From the NCBI RefSeq assembly GCF_000813145.1, contig NZ_BAZF01000023.1, positions 1 to 64,000 on the forward strand: DNA of 64,000 nucleotides, in the 5' to 3' direction. The stretch comes from Geobacter sp. OR-1. Lineage in GTDB: Bacteria; Desulfobacterota; Desulfuromonadia; Geobacterales; DSM-12255. Shown in pieces: positions 41,706-53,008 of this stretch; the stretch's first letter is position 1, and the number at the start of each line of letters is the position of its first letter. The notes beneath the pieces were generated by a model. That model worked only from the letters and a program-made list of their open reading frames with translations, made no database searches and was not told where the DNA came from. A program made the translations under genes and the position numbers.

Positions 41706-41950
41706 TGAATGCTCGCCACCTTTCGAAGATGCTCATGAACTCTTTTGTTCCTCACAATTCCATGCTATCACTGAAAAACTTCCGATACAATGATCAGCTA
41801 TGACCCGAAATGGTGGCATTTCGAGCACACTTCTTGACTGGAGCCGCTGCTGCCGGTATTAGTGGAGATACTGAGTTTCCATCCGGAAACTTCGGTAAGA
41901 AACTATTGGTTTGCGATCGTGATCAATCCCCTTGAAGCACAGAGGCCTGT

Positions 41951-43372
41951 TTGAACGCTCGAAATCATACCATGCTGCGCGGCGCTGACCGGACCATCCG
42001 GGAACACGGGCTGTTTCAGCCCGGGCAGACGGTAGTCGTTGCCGTATCCGGCGGCGTCGACTCGGTTGTCCTGCTGGATTATCTGGCCGCACGGCGCGAC
42101 CTGGCGCTCTCCCTGGTGGTTGCCCACCTGAACCACTCCCTGCGGGGAGAGGAGTCGGACGCTGACGAGGCCTTTGTCCGCGGCCTGGCCGGACGCCATG
42201 GCTTCATCTTCGAGTCGGCCCGAGTCGATGTGACTTCCCTGGCCCGGGAAGGGCGGCTCTCCCTGGAAGAGGCCGGTCGCGAGGCCCGCTATCGCTTCCT
42301 CTCACAGGTCGCCGAACAGGCCGGCGCCGATGTCATCGCTTTGGCCCACCATGCCGACGACCAGGCCGAAACCGTCTTGATGAGGCTCATCCGCGGCAGC
42401 GGCCCGGCAGGCTTGGCCGGCATGGCACCACGGTCGGCCGATGGCCGGTATGTGCGGCCACTGCTGGAGGTGAGTCGACGAGAAATCGAGGCGTATGCCC
42501 GACAGCAAAGCCTCTTCTTCCGGACCGACAGCAGCAATGCAGATCCTGCTTTTCTCCGCAACCGGATTCGGCTGGAGCTTCTGCCGCTCCTCAAGGGGTA
42601 CAATCCGGCCATTGTGGAACGGCTGGCAGATACCGCTGCCATCATGAGCGCCGACGAGGCGCTTCTAACGGCCGCTATTGAAAGACGCTGGCGAGAGGCC
42701 GGTTCCGTAAGCGGTTCTCAAGTACTGCTGGATCTGACGGTGCTGTCAGGCGATCTGCCCGGCATGCGGCTTCGTCTCTATCGCCACGGGATTTCACGTG
42801 TTGCCGGAAATCTCCGCCGGATTTCGTTCCGTCATCTGCAGTCCGTCGATCGACTGGCCATTGAGGGGCCGCCGAACGGCACTCTCGATCTCCCCGGCGG
42901 TTTGCGGGTCGTCCGCTGTTATAACCGGCTTTCTTTCTCATTGTCCGGATGGGCGGAGAGTGTCCCGGAGTACGCCATCACCATCCCTGCTGCCGGGTGT
43001 TTTGAGATCCCCGGAGGTGGCACGGTGTCGGTCGAGTACTGCGACGGCCCTCCTGCTGCCGAGTCCGGCGCCCTGGAAATGCTGGTGGATCTGGCCGAAT
43101 TCCCCCTCCCGTGGGTGGTAAGGGGATTTCTCCCCGGAGACCGGATTGCCCCACGCGGGTTGAACGGCCATAAAAAAGTCAAAGAAATCTTTATCGACGC
43201 CAAGATCCCGCGCTCTCTGCGCGCCAGAATCCCGCTGTTTTTCTCCGGGGAACGACTTTTCTGGGTAGCGGGACTCAGAAAAGGGGGGATTGGTACTCAT
43301 CTTGAGCAGGATAGCCGCAGGGCGAGGGTCAGATTGCTTGAATTTGCGCCGGATACTGCTATGCTTGCCTAA
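41951..43372 (+). CDS. tilS: tRNA(Ile)-lysidine synthetase
   Basis: Up to 473 residues. PP-loop VAVSGGVDSVVLLDYL near residue 30, HLNHSLRGEESDADE, ALAHHADDQAETVLMRL and GxAGM (LAGMAPR) are TilS signatures, followed by the TilS substrate and C-terminal domains (FLPGDRIAPRGLNGHKKVKE). The enzyme converts C34 of the CAU tRNA-Ile to lysidine, letting it read AUA. The start is uncertain: TTG 41951 gives full length, ATG 41972 is the nearest alternative, neither with a strong ribosome site. It heads the housekeeping block before ftsH. Confidence 0.93.
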   Translation: MNARNHTMLRGADRTIREHGLFQPGQTVVVAVSGGVDSVVLLDYLAARRDLALSLVVAHLNHSLRGEESDADEAFVRGLAGRHGFIFESARVDVTSLAREGRLSLEEAGREARYRFLSQVAEQAGADVIALAHHADDQAETVLMRLIRGSGPAGLAGMAPRSADGRYVRPLLEVSRREIEAYARQQSLFFRTDSSNADPAFLRNRIRLELLPLLKGYNPAIVERLADTAAIMSADEALLTAAIERRWREAGSVSGSQVLLDLTVLSGDLPGMRLRLYRHGISRVAGNLRRISFRHLQSVDRLAIEGPPNGTLDLPGGLRVVRCYNRLSFSLSGWAESVPEYAITIPAAGCFEIPGGGTVSVEYCDGPPAAESGALEMLVDLAEFPLPWVVRGFLPGDRIAPRGLNGHKKVKEIFIDAKIPRSLRARIPLFFSGERLFWVAGLRKGGIGTHLEQDSRRARVRLLEFAPDTAMLA

Positions 43373-43486
43373 ACGCTTGTCAACTTATGACCGTTATGGT
43401 ACTTTTCACAACTCGTTTTTGCCAATAAACACGGCGCGTTCCGGTTGTGATCGGCCTGCGCACGGTACTCACACAGGGGGTTGCTC

Positions 43487-45324
<1,838 letters not shown>

Positions 45325-45325
<1 letters not shown>

Positions 45326-46194
45326 TGCCGGTTCCCGGTCAGGCATGGAGGCTGGCCCGCCGGTCTGTCAACCTTGCCGGCGCCCCCTGCATCATGGGGG
45401 TGCTGAATATAACCCCGGATTCATTTTCGGACGGCGGCTCCTTTCTGGAGATCGATCGGGCGGTTGACCGGGCGGTGCAGATGGAGGGCGAAGGTGCCGA
45501 TATCATCGACATCGGCGGTGAAAGCTCCCGCCCGTTTGCAGAGCCGTTACCAGAAGCCGACGAACTCAGCCGGGTAATACCGGTTATCGAGCAGCTGGTC
45601 CACCGGCTTTCAGTACCGATTTCCATCGACACCTACAAGTCCGGTGTTGCCAGAGCGGCCCTGGCTAGCGGCGCGGAAATTGTGAACGACATAAGCGCCA
45701 TGACATTCGACCCGGGAATGGCAAGTGTAGTGGCGAAATACGAAGCCGGGGTCGTTCTCATGCATACCCGCGGCAGGCCCACCGAGATGCAGACCGACAC
45801 GGCCTATAACGATATTGTAGCAGAGCTGCTTTCATATTTTACCGATGCCCTAGGGCGGGCGGAGATGGCAGGGATATCACGGGATCGCGTCGTGCTTGAT
45901 CCGGGCATCGGTTTCGGCAAGGATATCCACGGCAATCTGGAGATCTTGCGGCGTCTCAGGGAGTTTGCCGTTCTCGATCTCCCCCTGTTGGCCGGCACCT
46001 CCAGGAAAAGATTTATCGGGACTGTTCTCGACCGGGGAGTGCAGGAGCGTCTCTTCGGGACGGCTGCCACGGTCGCTGCCGCTGTTCTGAACGGTGCAGC
46101 GGTTGTAAGGGTTCATGACGTCAGTCAGATGCGTGATGTTGCGGTCATGGCGCAGGCGATACGTGACGGATACACCCCTCCGCATAATGCTTGA
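45325..46194 (+). CDS. folP: dihydropteroate synthase
   Basis: 289 residues. MGVLNITPDSFSDGG (pterin/pyrophosphate loop), IIDIGGESSRP, SIDTYKSGVA, VNDISAM, LDPGIGFGKD and the loop GTSRKRFIG are all conserved. It condenses p-aminobenzoate with hydroxymethyl-dihydropterin diphosphate in folate synthesis and is the target of sulfonamides. ATG overlaps the ftsH stop (TAATG). The next gene, cdaA, starts 54 nt later. Confidence 0.96.
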
Positions 46195-46248
46195 CTACCT
46201 GTATACTCGTTTGTCAACTCTTGTCCTATGCCGGTTATAGAGGGTTCC

Positions 46249-47019
46249 ATGACCGAGATCACGGGAGGAACCAACTGGTTGCTGCACCTCCTCGATATAT
46301 TTCTCGTCTCTTTCATTATTTATCATTTCCTCCTGCTGCTGCGGGGGGGCGGGATCGCGCTCCGTCTGCTGTTGTGGCTGGCTATCGCTTTTCTGGTCTA
46401 TCTCGGCGCCAGAATGATCGGTCTGGAATCACTGGGGTGGCTGCTTGAAAGTGTTTTCTCGATCAGCTTGCTGATCGTGGCAATTATCTTCCAGCACGAT
46501 ATCAGGCGCGCCCTGGTCAGCCTGAGCCGGGACCGGGACCGCCATCTGACCCGCCAGGACGATCTGACCGAACTGATCGATGAACTTGTCATTGCCGTGG
46601 AATCGATGTCCGCAAGGCGGATCGGCGCGCTGATAGTCCTGGAACGGGGGATGTCTCTGGATAACTTTCTCGCCGTGGGGACCGACATCGACGCCAAGGT
46701 GACCAGCGAACTGCTGACTTCGATCTTTCTCCCGTATTCGCCGATTCATGACGGCGCCGTGATTATTCAAGCGGGGAAACTCACCAAGGCGGGCTGTTTT
46801 CTCCCCTTGTCCCAGAACCATGAACTGGGCAAGAGCCTCGGAACCAGGCACCGGGCAGCCATCGGACTTACGGAAATAGTCGATGCCGTTGTCATAATCG
46901 TTTCAGAGGAAACCGGCCGGGTTGCCATTGCCGGTAACGGCAAGATCAACGAAGATCTGACCGGCGCAACGCTGCGCAAAGAGCTGAAACGTTATCTGAT
47001 TGCCAGGCGGCCGCAATGA
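46249..47019 (+). CDS. cdaA: diadenylate cyclase (membrane DAC)
   Basis: 256 residues from ATG 46249 (AGAGGG just upstream; ATG 46228 is an alternative). Three N-terminal membrane helices (LLDIFLVSFIIYHFLLLL, LLLWLAIAFLVYLGA, VFSISLLIVAIIF) precede the DisA_N domain. The DGA motif is in SPIHDGAVII and the RHR motif in GTRHRAAIG, both needed for joining two ATP into c-di-AMP. Its neighbours ybbR/cdaR and glmM form the conserved c-di-AMP regulatory cluster. The cdaR start overlaps its stop by ATGA. Confidence 0.95.
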   Translation: MTEITGGTNWLLHLLDIFLVSFIIYHFLLLLRGGGIALRLLLWLAIAFLVYLGARMIGLESLGWLLESVFSISLLIVAIIFQHDIRRALVSLSRDRDRHLTRQDDLTELIDELVIAVESMSARRIGALIVLERGMSLDNFLAVGTDIDAKVTSELLTSIFLPYSPIHDGAVIIQAGKLTKAGCFLPLSQNHELGKSLGTRHRAAIGLTEIVDAVVIIVSEETGRVAIAGNGKINEDLTGATLRKELKRYLIARRPQ

Positions 47020-47402
47020 ACCTGCCGGATTTCATCGCCAACAACCTGTCGCTAAAGATCGTGTCCCTGGTGATGGGATCGCTCTTCTGGCTGTATGTAA
47101 TGGCCGGCAAGGATGCCGAAACCAGGGTGCAGGTGCCGGTCGTCATGATCAATCTCGATAGCGGGCTGACCATCGTGGACAAACCGCCGGTGGCGCTCGA
47201 TGTGGAGCTGCGCGGCAGCAGATTGTCACTGATGACCTTGCGGAAGGATTCGTTACGGCTGATTCTCGACATGGCCGGGGTTCGGGAGGGAAGCGTCTCG
47301 TTCACCAACCTGGATAAGACCCTGATCAGCGACAGCAGGATCCGGGTCACCCGCATCTATCCGGCACACATAGAACTATCCCTGGCCAGGCTCGCGCGTT
47401 GA
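47016..47402 (+). CDS. YbbR-domain protein (CdaR-like regulator of CdaA)
   Basis: 128 residues with one N-terminal membrane helix ([19 protein letters not shown]) and a single YbbR domain ([44 protein letters not shown]). Firmicute CdaR carries several YbbR repeats; here there is one, so this is a minimal form. Predicted extracytoplasmic modulator of CdaA. ATGA overlap with cdaA; glmM starts 34 nt after its stop. Confidence 0.88.
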   Translation: MNLPDFIANNLSLKIVSLVMGSLFWLYVMAGKDAETRVQVPVVMINLDSGLTIVDKPPVALDVELRGSRLSLMTLRKDSLRLILDMAGVREGSVSFTNLDKTLISDSRIRVTRIYPAHIELSLARLAR

Positions 47403-47436
47403 CCTGGCGTCAGGTTTACCTCTGGAGGTGTTTGTT

Positions 47437-48792
47437 ATGAAAAAACTCTTTGGAACCGATGGGGTTCGCGGGGTGGCAAATGTCTACCCCATGACATCGG
47501 AAATGGCCATGCAACTTGGCCGTGCTGCTGCCTATATATTCAAGAACAGCCTCCGTCGTCACCGCATTGTAATCGGCAAGGATACCCGGCTTTCCGGGTA
47601 TATGATCGAAAACGCCCTGATGGCAGGCATCTGCTCGATGGGGGTGGATGTCCTGCAGGTCGGCCCACTGCCGACCCCCGGGATAGCCTACATAACCTCT
47701 TCGATGCGTGCCGACGCCGGAGTGGTCATCTCTGCTTCGCACAACCCGTTCCAGGACAACGGCATCAAGTTCTTCTTCAAGGACGGATTCAAACTCCCGG
47801 ATGCCATGGAGCTGAAGATGGAGGAGCTGATCTTTTCCCAGAAGATCGATTCGCTCCGCCCGATCGCCACCGAGGTCGGCAAGGCATACCGGATCGAGGA
47901 TGCGATCGGCCGTTACGTGGTGTTCCTGAAAAGCACCTTTCCCAAGGAACTCGACCTGTCCGGCATGAAGATTGTCCTTGATTGCGCCAACGGCGCGGCA
48001 TACAAGGTGGCGCCTGCCGTGTTGAGCGAGTTGGGGGCCGAGGTGATAAAGTTCGGGGTACAGCCCAACGGCACCAATATCAACGACGGCTGCGGCTCGC
48101 TCCACCCCGAGGTGATCAGCGAAGCGGTCAAGGAGCACCGCGCCGATCTCGGCATCGCCCTGGACGGCGATGCCGACCGGGTCATCTTTGTGGACGAATT
48201 CGGCAACGAAGTGGACGGCGACCATATCATGGCGATCTGCGCCAGTGACATGCTGAAACAGAACATGCTCCGGAAGTCGACGGTCGTGGCCACGGTAATG
48301 AGCAACATGGGGCTGGACATTGCGGTGAAAAAGGCGGGCGGCAAGGTGGTAAAGACCGCGGTCGGGGACCGCTACGTGGTTGAGGAGATGCGCAGGGGAG
48401 GGTACAACCTCGGCGGTGAGCAGTCCGGGCATATGATATTCCTGGACCACAATACCACCGGTGACGGCATGCTGACGGCGCTGCAGGTCCTGGCGATCAT
48501 GCGGCGTACCGGCAAGACCCTCTCCGAACTTGCCCAGGTAATGACCCCGCTGCCGCAGGTGCTGGTAAACGTCAGGGTTGCCGAGAGGCAGGATATCATG
48601 ACCATCCCGGAAATCGCCGCGCTGGTCAACGATGTCGAGGCAAAACTTGGGGATGAGGGACGGATCCTGATCCGGTATTCCGGCACCGAACCGCTCTTGC
48701 GGATCATGATGGAAGGGCAGGACAAGTACCAGATAACCTCATGGGCCAAAGAGATTGCGGCCCTGGTTGAAAACAAGCTGGGAGGGCATTGA
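47437..48792 (+). CDS. glmM: phosphoglucosamine mutase
   Basis: 451 residues from ATG 47437 (CTGGAGGT 8 nt upstream; GTG 47428 would overlap it). [10 protein letters not shown] at the N-terminus, catalytic phosphoserine in [12 protein letters not shown], metal loop ALDGDADRV, sugar loop GGEQSGHM and phosphate loop [11 protein letters not shown] are all intact. It converts glucosamine-6-P to glucosamine-1-P for UDP-GlcNAc and so for peptidoglycan and LPS. In other bacteria CdaA and GlmM interact physically, consistent with this order. Confidence 0.97.
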   Translation: MKKLFGTDGVRGVANVYPMTSEMAMQLGRAAAYIFKNSLRRHRIVIGKDTRLSGYMIENALMAGICSMGVDVLQVGPLPTPGIAYITSSMRADAGVVISASHNPFQDNGIKFFFKDGFKLPDAMELKMEELIFSQKIDSLRPIATEVGKAYRIEDAIGRYVVFLKSTFPKELDLSGMKIVLDCANGAAYKVAPAVLSELGAEVIKFGVQPNGTNINDGCGSLHPEVISEAVKEHRADLGIALDGDADRVIFVDEFGNEVDGDHIMAICASDMLKQNMLRKSTVVATVMSNMGLDIAVKKAGGKVVKTAVGDRYVVEEMRRGGYNLGGEQSGHMIFLDHNTTGDGMLTALQVLAIMRRTGKTLSELAQVMTPLPQVLVNVRVAERQDIMTIPEIAALVNDVEAKLGDEGRILIRYSGTEPLLRIMMEGQDKYQITSWAKEIAALVENKLGGH

Positions 48793-48796
48793 TAGC

Positions 48797-49516
48797 ATGG
48801 CGCGCCTCGGAGTAAACATCGATCATGTAGCAACCATCCGTCAGGCCAGGGGAGGCGCGGAGCCGGACCCGGTAGCTGCGGCTGCCATTGCCGAGCTGGC
48901 CGGCGCCGACGGCATCACCATTCACCTTCGCGAAGACCGGCGGCACATCCAGGACCGCGACCTGAAGATCCTCCGCCAGACGGTCAAGACCCGTCTCAAT
49001 CTGGAAATGGCCGCAACCCAGGAGATGATAACGATTGCGCTTGCCACTAAGCCGGACTGCTGTACCCTGGTCCCGGAAAAGCGCCAGGAACTGACCACCG
49101 AAGGCGGGCTTGACGTGCGGGTCGCCATGGAACAGATAACCGAGGCGGTGGAGCGGCTTCAGCAGGGGGGGATAACGGTCAGCCTGTTCATCGACCCCGA
49201 CCCGGACCAGGTAAAGGCGGCGAGCAAATGCGGGGCCGACTGCATCGAGATCCATACCGGCAGCTACGCGGACGCCCCGGACTGGAAGACGGAAGACCGG
49301 GAGCTGACCCGAATCGAGAACGCCATCAAGCTCGGCCAGAAACTGGGGCTCGGCATCAACGCCGGCCATGGCCTCAACTACTCGAACATCAAACGGATCG
49401 CAGCCATCGGCGGCATCGAGGAGTTCAACATCGGCCATTCCATCATCTCCCGCGCCGTTCTGGCCGGGCTGGAGCGGGCCGTACGCGACATGGTTGCCCT
49501 TATCCAGTACGCATGA
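48797..49516 (+). CDS. pdxJ: pyridoxine 5'-phosphate synthase
   Basis: 239 residues from ATG 48797, supported by GGGAGG 10-15 nt upstream and by the family start [19 protein letters not shown]. Other signatures are [53 protein letters not shown] and [10 protein letters not shown]. The catalytic Glu and His residues lie within these. It closes the deoxyxylulose-5-phosphate-dependent vitamin B6 route. It starts 4 nt after glmM. Confidence 0.97.
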   Translation: MARLGVNIDHVATIRQARGGAEPDPVAAAAIAELAGADGITIHLREDRRHIQDRDLKILRQTVKTRLNLEMAATQEMITIALATKPDCCTLVPEKRQELTTEGGLDVRVAMEQITEAVERLQQGGITVSLFIDPDPDQVKAASKCGADCIEIHTGSYADAPDWKTEDRELTRIENAIKLGQKLGLGINAGHGLNYSNIKRIAAIGGIEEFNIGHSIISRAVLAGLERAVRDMVALIQYA

Positions 49517-49523
49517 CGAATCC

Positions 49524-49650
49524 GGCAAAAGTCCATCTGCTGCGTTACGCTCATCCCACGTCGTTGCGACGTACCTTCCAGGTACGCCTCACTTCTCAGG
49601 ACTCGCAAGCCTTGCATATGGAGTTTTTTCCGAATCCGCTTGGTAATAAA
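49524..49650. repeat. palindromic intergenic repeat element (REP-like)
   Basis: The pdxJ-surE gap holds an imperfect palindrome. CCGGCAAAAGTCCATCTGC near the left is mirrored by GCATATGGAGTTTTTTCCG near the right, around TTGCGACGTACCTTCCAGG and a CGCCTCACTTCTCAGGACTC segment. The sequence has the look of multicopy repeats reported in Geobacter genomes. Only one copy is in this window, so dispersal is inferred. Confidence 0.5.
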
Positions 49651-49655
49651 CCGAC

Positions 49656-50402
49656 ATGAAGATACTGGTTACTAACGATGATGGAATCAATGCCGTCGGT
49701 CTGGCGCATCTGGCCGAGGCGATGGCGGAGATCGGCGAGGTGGCAGTGGTTGCCCCTGATCGCGAGATGAGCGCCGTGGGTCATTCGCTGACCCTGCACC
49801 ATCCGCTCAGGGCGCATTGTCTGGGCGAGCGGCGTTTTGCGGTTGACGGCACCCCGACCGACTGCGTCAATCTCGGTATCCACAGCCTGCTCGATTTCAC
49901 GCCCGACCTGGTCGTCTCCGGCATCAACCGCGGCGGCAACCTCGGTGACGACGTCACCTATTCGGGGACTGTCTCGGCAGCGATGGAGGCGACGCTCATG
50001 GGGATACCGGCCATTGCCGTATCGCTGGTCACCATGGCTGACGGGGAAAACTATCCATCGGCTGCCAAGGTAGCGCAGGAAATCGCCCGCAACCTGTTAA
50101 GAAACGGCCTCCCGGTCGATACCTTCCTGAATGTGAATGTCCCGGACCTGCCGTACGATCGGCTCGGGAAAACCTTGGTCACGATCCAGGGGAAGAGGCG
50201 CTACGACGGCACCATCGTGGACAAGGTCGATCCGCGGGGGCGGAATTACTACTGGATCGGTACCGCAGATCTCAAGTTCAACGATATCGAGGGGAGCGAC
50301 TATCATGCCGTTTCCCGGGGGCATGTCTCCGTCACCCCGCTGCACCTTGATCTCACCAATCACTCCTCCATCCCCAAGATTGCCTCCTGGTTTTCCGGGT
50401 AA
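49656..50402 (+). CDS. surE: 5'/3'-nucleotidase SurE
   Basis: 248 residues. The metal site is VTNDDGINAVG at the start, with further residues in PDREMSAVGHSLTLHHP and VVSGINRGGNLGDDVTYSGT. It dephosphorylates nucleoside monophosphates and short polyphosphates and is a stationary-phase survival gene. The surE-pcm-rpoS order that follows is a conserved stress module. The 84-nt gap to pcm has no features of note. Confidence 0.96.
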   Translation: MKILVTNDDGINAVGLAHLAEAMAEIGEVAVVAPDREMSAVGHSLTLHHPLRAHCLGERRFAVDGTPTDCVNLGIHSLLDFTPDLVVSGINRGGNLGDDVTYSGTVSAAMEATLMGIPAIAVSLVTMADGENYPSAAKVAQEIARNLLRNGLPVDTFLNVNVPDLPYDRLGKTLVTIQGKRRYDGTIVDKVDPRGRNYYWIGTADLKFNDIEGSDYHAVSRGHVSVTPLHLDLTNHSSIPKIASWFSG

Positions 50403-50486
50403 CCGCGTTATTGCCCGTTGTATCCCGCTTCTGCTGGACATTTTCCTCTGCCTCTGGTATAAATTTGCCGCGATTGGAGCGCACCC

Positions 50487-51137
50487 GTGATTAACTTCGA
50501 AATATCCAGAAAGCGGATGGTGGAAACGCAGCTGATCGCCCGCGGCATAGCAGACCAGCGGGTCATCGACGCCATGCTGAAGATCCCGCGCCACCTTTTC
50601 GTTGAAGAGGCTATGGCAACCAATGCCTACAGCGATTCGCCCCTGCCGATCGGAGAAAAGCAGACCATATCCCAACCGTACATGGTTGCCCTGATGACCG
50701 AACTCCTGAATCTCTCGGGAGGTGAGCGGGTCCTGGAAATCGGAACCGGCTCCGGCTATCAGGCCGCAATACTGGCAACGCTCGTTGATCGGGTCTATAC
50801 GATCGAGCGGTTCCGGCCGCTTGCGTTGAGGGCCAGAAGGGTTCTGGACAGTCTGCATCTGCTGAATGTGAACCTCAAGATCGGCGACGGCAGCGTAGGC
50901 TGGCCGGAAGAGGCGCCATTCGACGCCATAATTGTTACTGCCGGCGCCCCGGATATTCCGGCCCCGCTCCTCCAACAGCTGAGCGTGGGTGGCCGGTTGG
51001 TGATCCCGGTAGGTAATCAGTTTGAACAAGTGCTAAAGCGCGTAACCAGAACTGCCGATGGATTTCAGAGTGAGCAATCTGTCGGCTGCCGATTTGTAAA
51101 GCTTGTGGGAAAGGCAGGTTGGGGCATTGAAGAGTAA
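50487..51137 (+). CDS. pcm: protein-L-isoaspartate O-methyltransferase
   Basis: 216 residues from GTG 50487 (TTGGAGCG upstream). Motifs: [13 protein letters not shown] [34 protein letters not shown] site [13 protein letters not shown], and [13 protein letters not shown]. It repairs isoaspartyl residues in ageing proteins. The end overlaps the upstream, non-preferred start region of rpoS. No nlpD lies between pcm and rpoS, unlike the common surE-pcm-nlpD-rpoS order. Confidence 0.96.
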   Translation: MINFEISRKRMVETQLIARGIADQRVIDAMLKIPRHLFVEEAMATNAYSDSPLPIGEKQTISQPYMVALMTELLNLSGGERVLEIGTGSGYQAAILATLVDRVYTIERFRPLALRARRVLDSLHLLNVNLKIGDGSVGWPEEAPFDAIIVTAGAPDIPAPLLQQLSVGGRLVIPVGNQFEQVLKRVTRTADGFQSEQSVGCRFVKLVGKAGWGIEE

Positions 51138-51165
51138 AAATCTGCATCGCACGAGCGGAGGTTCC

Positions 51166-52143
51166 ATGGATAGGGATGATCTGATCAAGGAGATTGACGA
51201 CGACTCAAATACTCCTCCGGAGATTTTTCTGGAGGCAGAGCCTGATTCCTTGGAGTTCGAGGCTGAAGAAGCCGAGGATACCGAGGAAGCGGAAGAAGAA
51301 GAGATAAAGGTTCCCGAGGTTGAGCACTTTGATGACGCGATCAAGCTCTATCTGCGCGAAATCCAGAAGACCAAGCTGTTGACCGCCGATGACGAGAAAG
51401 AACTGGCGGCAAAGATTGCCAAGGGAGACAAGGCAGCCCGGGACCGGATGATCGAATCCAACCTGCGACTGGTGGTCAAGATTGCGAAGCGTTACATCAA
51501 CCGGGGGCTCCCGTTTCTCGATCTGATCGAAGAGGGGAACATGGGGCTGATCAAGGCGGTAGAGCGGTTCAAGCTCTCCAAGGAGTGCCGGTTTTCCACC
51601 TATGCGACCTGGTGGATCAGGCAGTCCATCGAGCGGGCGTTGGTGAACCAGTCGCGGACCATCAGGCTGCCGGTGCATGTCTCCGACGATATCAACAAGA
51701 TGCTCCGGATCACCCGGGAGCTGATGCAGAAAATGAATCGCGAACCGTCGGTCAAAGAGGTGGCGACGGTTATGGAGGTGAACTCCGCCTATGTCCGCCG
51801 GCTGATGGTCCTGCTCAAGAAGACCTATTCCATCGAGCGTCCCATGGGTGAGAACAGTGATTATTTCCTGATCGACACCATTGAAGACACCTCGACCATC
51901 TCCCCTTCCGCCCTGCTTGAAGACAAGAACAAACACGCACTGGTGCTGGAATGGTTCGAGACCCTGTCCGATAACGAAAAAAGCATCCTGGCCAAGCGGT
52001 TCGGCCTTGACGACAAGGAGCCGGAGACCCTGGACACCATCGGCCGGAGTGTCGGCGTTACCAGGGAGCGGATCAGGCAGATAGAGGCAAAATCTCTGGA
52101 AAAACTGCGTAAAATGGCCGAGGCCACGGAATATAAATCGTAA
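51166..52143 (+). CDS. rpoS: RNA polymerase sigma factor RpoS
   Basis: 325 residues from ATG 51166 (GCGGAGG 6 nt upstream). It has an acidic N-terminus, region 1.2/2.1 ([17 protein letters not shown]), 2.2-2.4 ([37 protein letters not shown]), region 3, and region 4.2 HTH ([20 protein letters not shown]). The length and the position after surE-pcm favour RpoS over the longer housekeeping RpoD. It should direct stationary-phase and stress genes. Confidence 0.93.
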   Translation: MDRDDLIKEIDDDSNTPPEIFLEAEPDSLEFEAEEAEDTEEAEEEEIKVPEVEHFDDAIKLYLREIQKTKLLTADDEKELAAKIAKGDKAARDRMIESNLRLVVKIAKRYINRGLPFLDLIEEGNMGLIKAVERFKLSKECRFSTYATWWIRQSIERALVNQSRTIRLPVHVSDDINKMLRITRELMQKMNREPSVKEVATVMEVNSAYVRRLMVLLKKTYSIERPMGENSDYFLIDTIEDTSTISPSALLEDKNKHALVLEWFETLSDNEKSILAKRFGLDDKEPETLDTIGRSVGVTRERIRQIEAKSLEKLRKMAEATEYKS

Positions 52144-52160
52144 TTTTAAGGAGCGGATCG

Positions 52161-52676
52161 ATGGACGAGTTGAAGAACATCATCAGGGATATCCCCGACT
52201 TTCCCAAAAAAGGGATCATTTTCAAGGATATCACGACTCTCCTTGCCGACGCCAAGTCATATCAGCGGATGATCGACCTCATTTCGCACCGTTATGTCGG
52301 TCAGCATATCGACAAGGTGGTCGGAGTGGAGGCCCGCGGTTTTATCATCGGCTCGGCCCTGGCCTACAAGCTCGGCGCCGGGGTGGTCCTGGTCCGCAAG
52401 CCGGGCAAGCTCCCGTCCGAGACGTTCAAAAAGAGCTACGAGTTGGAGTACGGCACAGACTCCCTTGAGATCCATACCGATGCCATCAAGCCGGGGGAGA
52501 AGATCCTGATCGCCGACGACCTGCTGGCCACCGGCGGTACCACCGCTGCCGTCGTGGATATGGTGAAGAGCATGGGGGGCGACATCGTGGAGTGCTGTTT
52601 CATGGTCGAGCTTTTGTTCCTGGAAGGGAAGAAGAGGCTCCCCGAAGGGAAGGTTTACTCGCTGCTCCAGTTCTGA
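52161..52676 (+). CDS. apt: adenine phosphoribosyltransferase
   Basis: 171 residues with AAGGAG 8 nt upstream. [56 protein letters not shown], and the PRPP loop [16 protein letters not shown] are typical. It salvages adenine to AMP. It is the last chromosomal gene before the tRNA-Arg island array. Confidence 0.97.
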   Translation: MDELKNIIRDIPDFPKKGIIFKDITTLLADAKSYQRMIDLISHRYVGQHIDKVVGVEARGFIIGSALAYKLGAGVVLVRKPGKLPSETFKKSYELEYGTDSLEIHTDAIKPGEKILIADDLLATGGTTAAVVDMVKSMGGDIVECCFMVELLFLEGKKRLPEGKVYSLLQF

Positions 52677-52742
52677 CGCCATGCCTTACCAGGCACAAGA
52701 ACCTTGCAATTAACGGTTCCGTGCGGTATAAACAAATTTCAT

Positions 52743-52819
52743 GTCCCCGTAGCTCAGCAGGATAGAGCATCTCCCTCCTAAGGAAGGGGCCGGACGTTCG
52801 AATCGTCTCGGGGACGCCA
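52743..52819 (+). tRNA. tRNA-Arg(CCT), copy with mismatched anticodon stem
   Basis: 77 nt with encoded CCA. The acceptor GTCCCCG/CGGGGAC and the D and T arms are intact; the anticodon loop is CTCCTAA. The anticodon stem is TCTCC against GGAAG, giving a C-A mismatch and a T-G pair, whereas the copy at 60050 has perfect TCTCC/GGAGA. The two genes differ only at these two positions. This copy may be impaired. Confidence 0.85.
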
Positions 52820-52827
52820 ATAAAAAC

Positions 52828-52860
52828 AAGGACTTAGCCAGCTTCGGTTAAGTCCTTTTT
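52828..52860 (+). terminator. terminator after tRNA-Arg copy 1
   Basis: AAGGACTTA (52828-52836) pairs with TAAGTCCTT (52849-52857), followed by T residues. Confidence 0.85.
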
Positions 52861-53008
52861 ATTTTGTAATTAATTCAGTTGTACTCTAGTTGTACTTTTA
52901 ATCCCCGCCGTTAAAAAAAGAGCTACCCATTTTTTATAAATTGCGCTAAAAAGAGTAACCCATTTTTCGATGGGATATCCCGATGTTTATCGAGTGAGGT
53001 AAGTTTGC

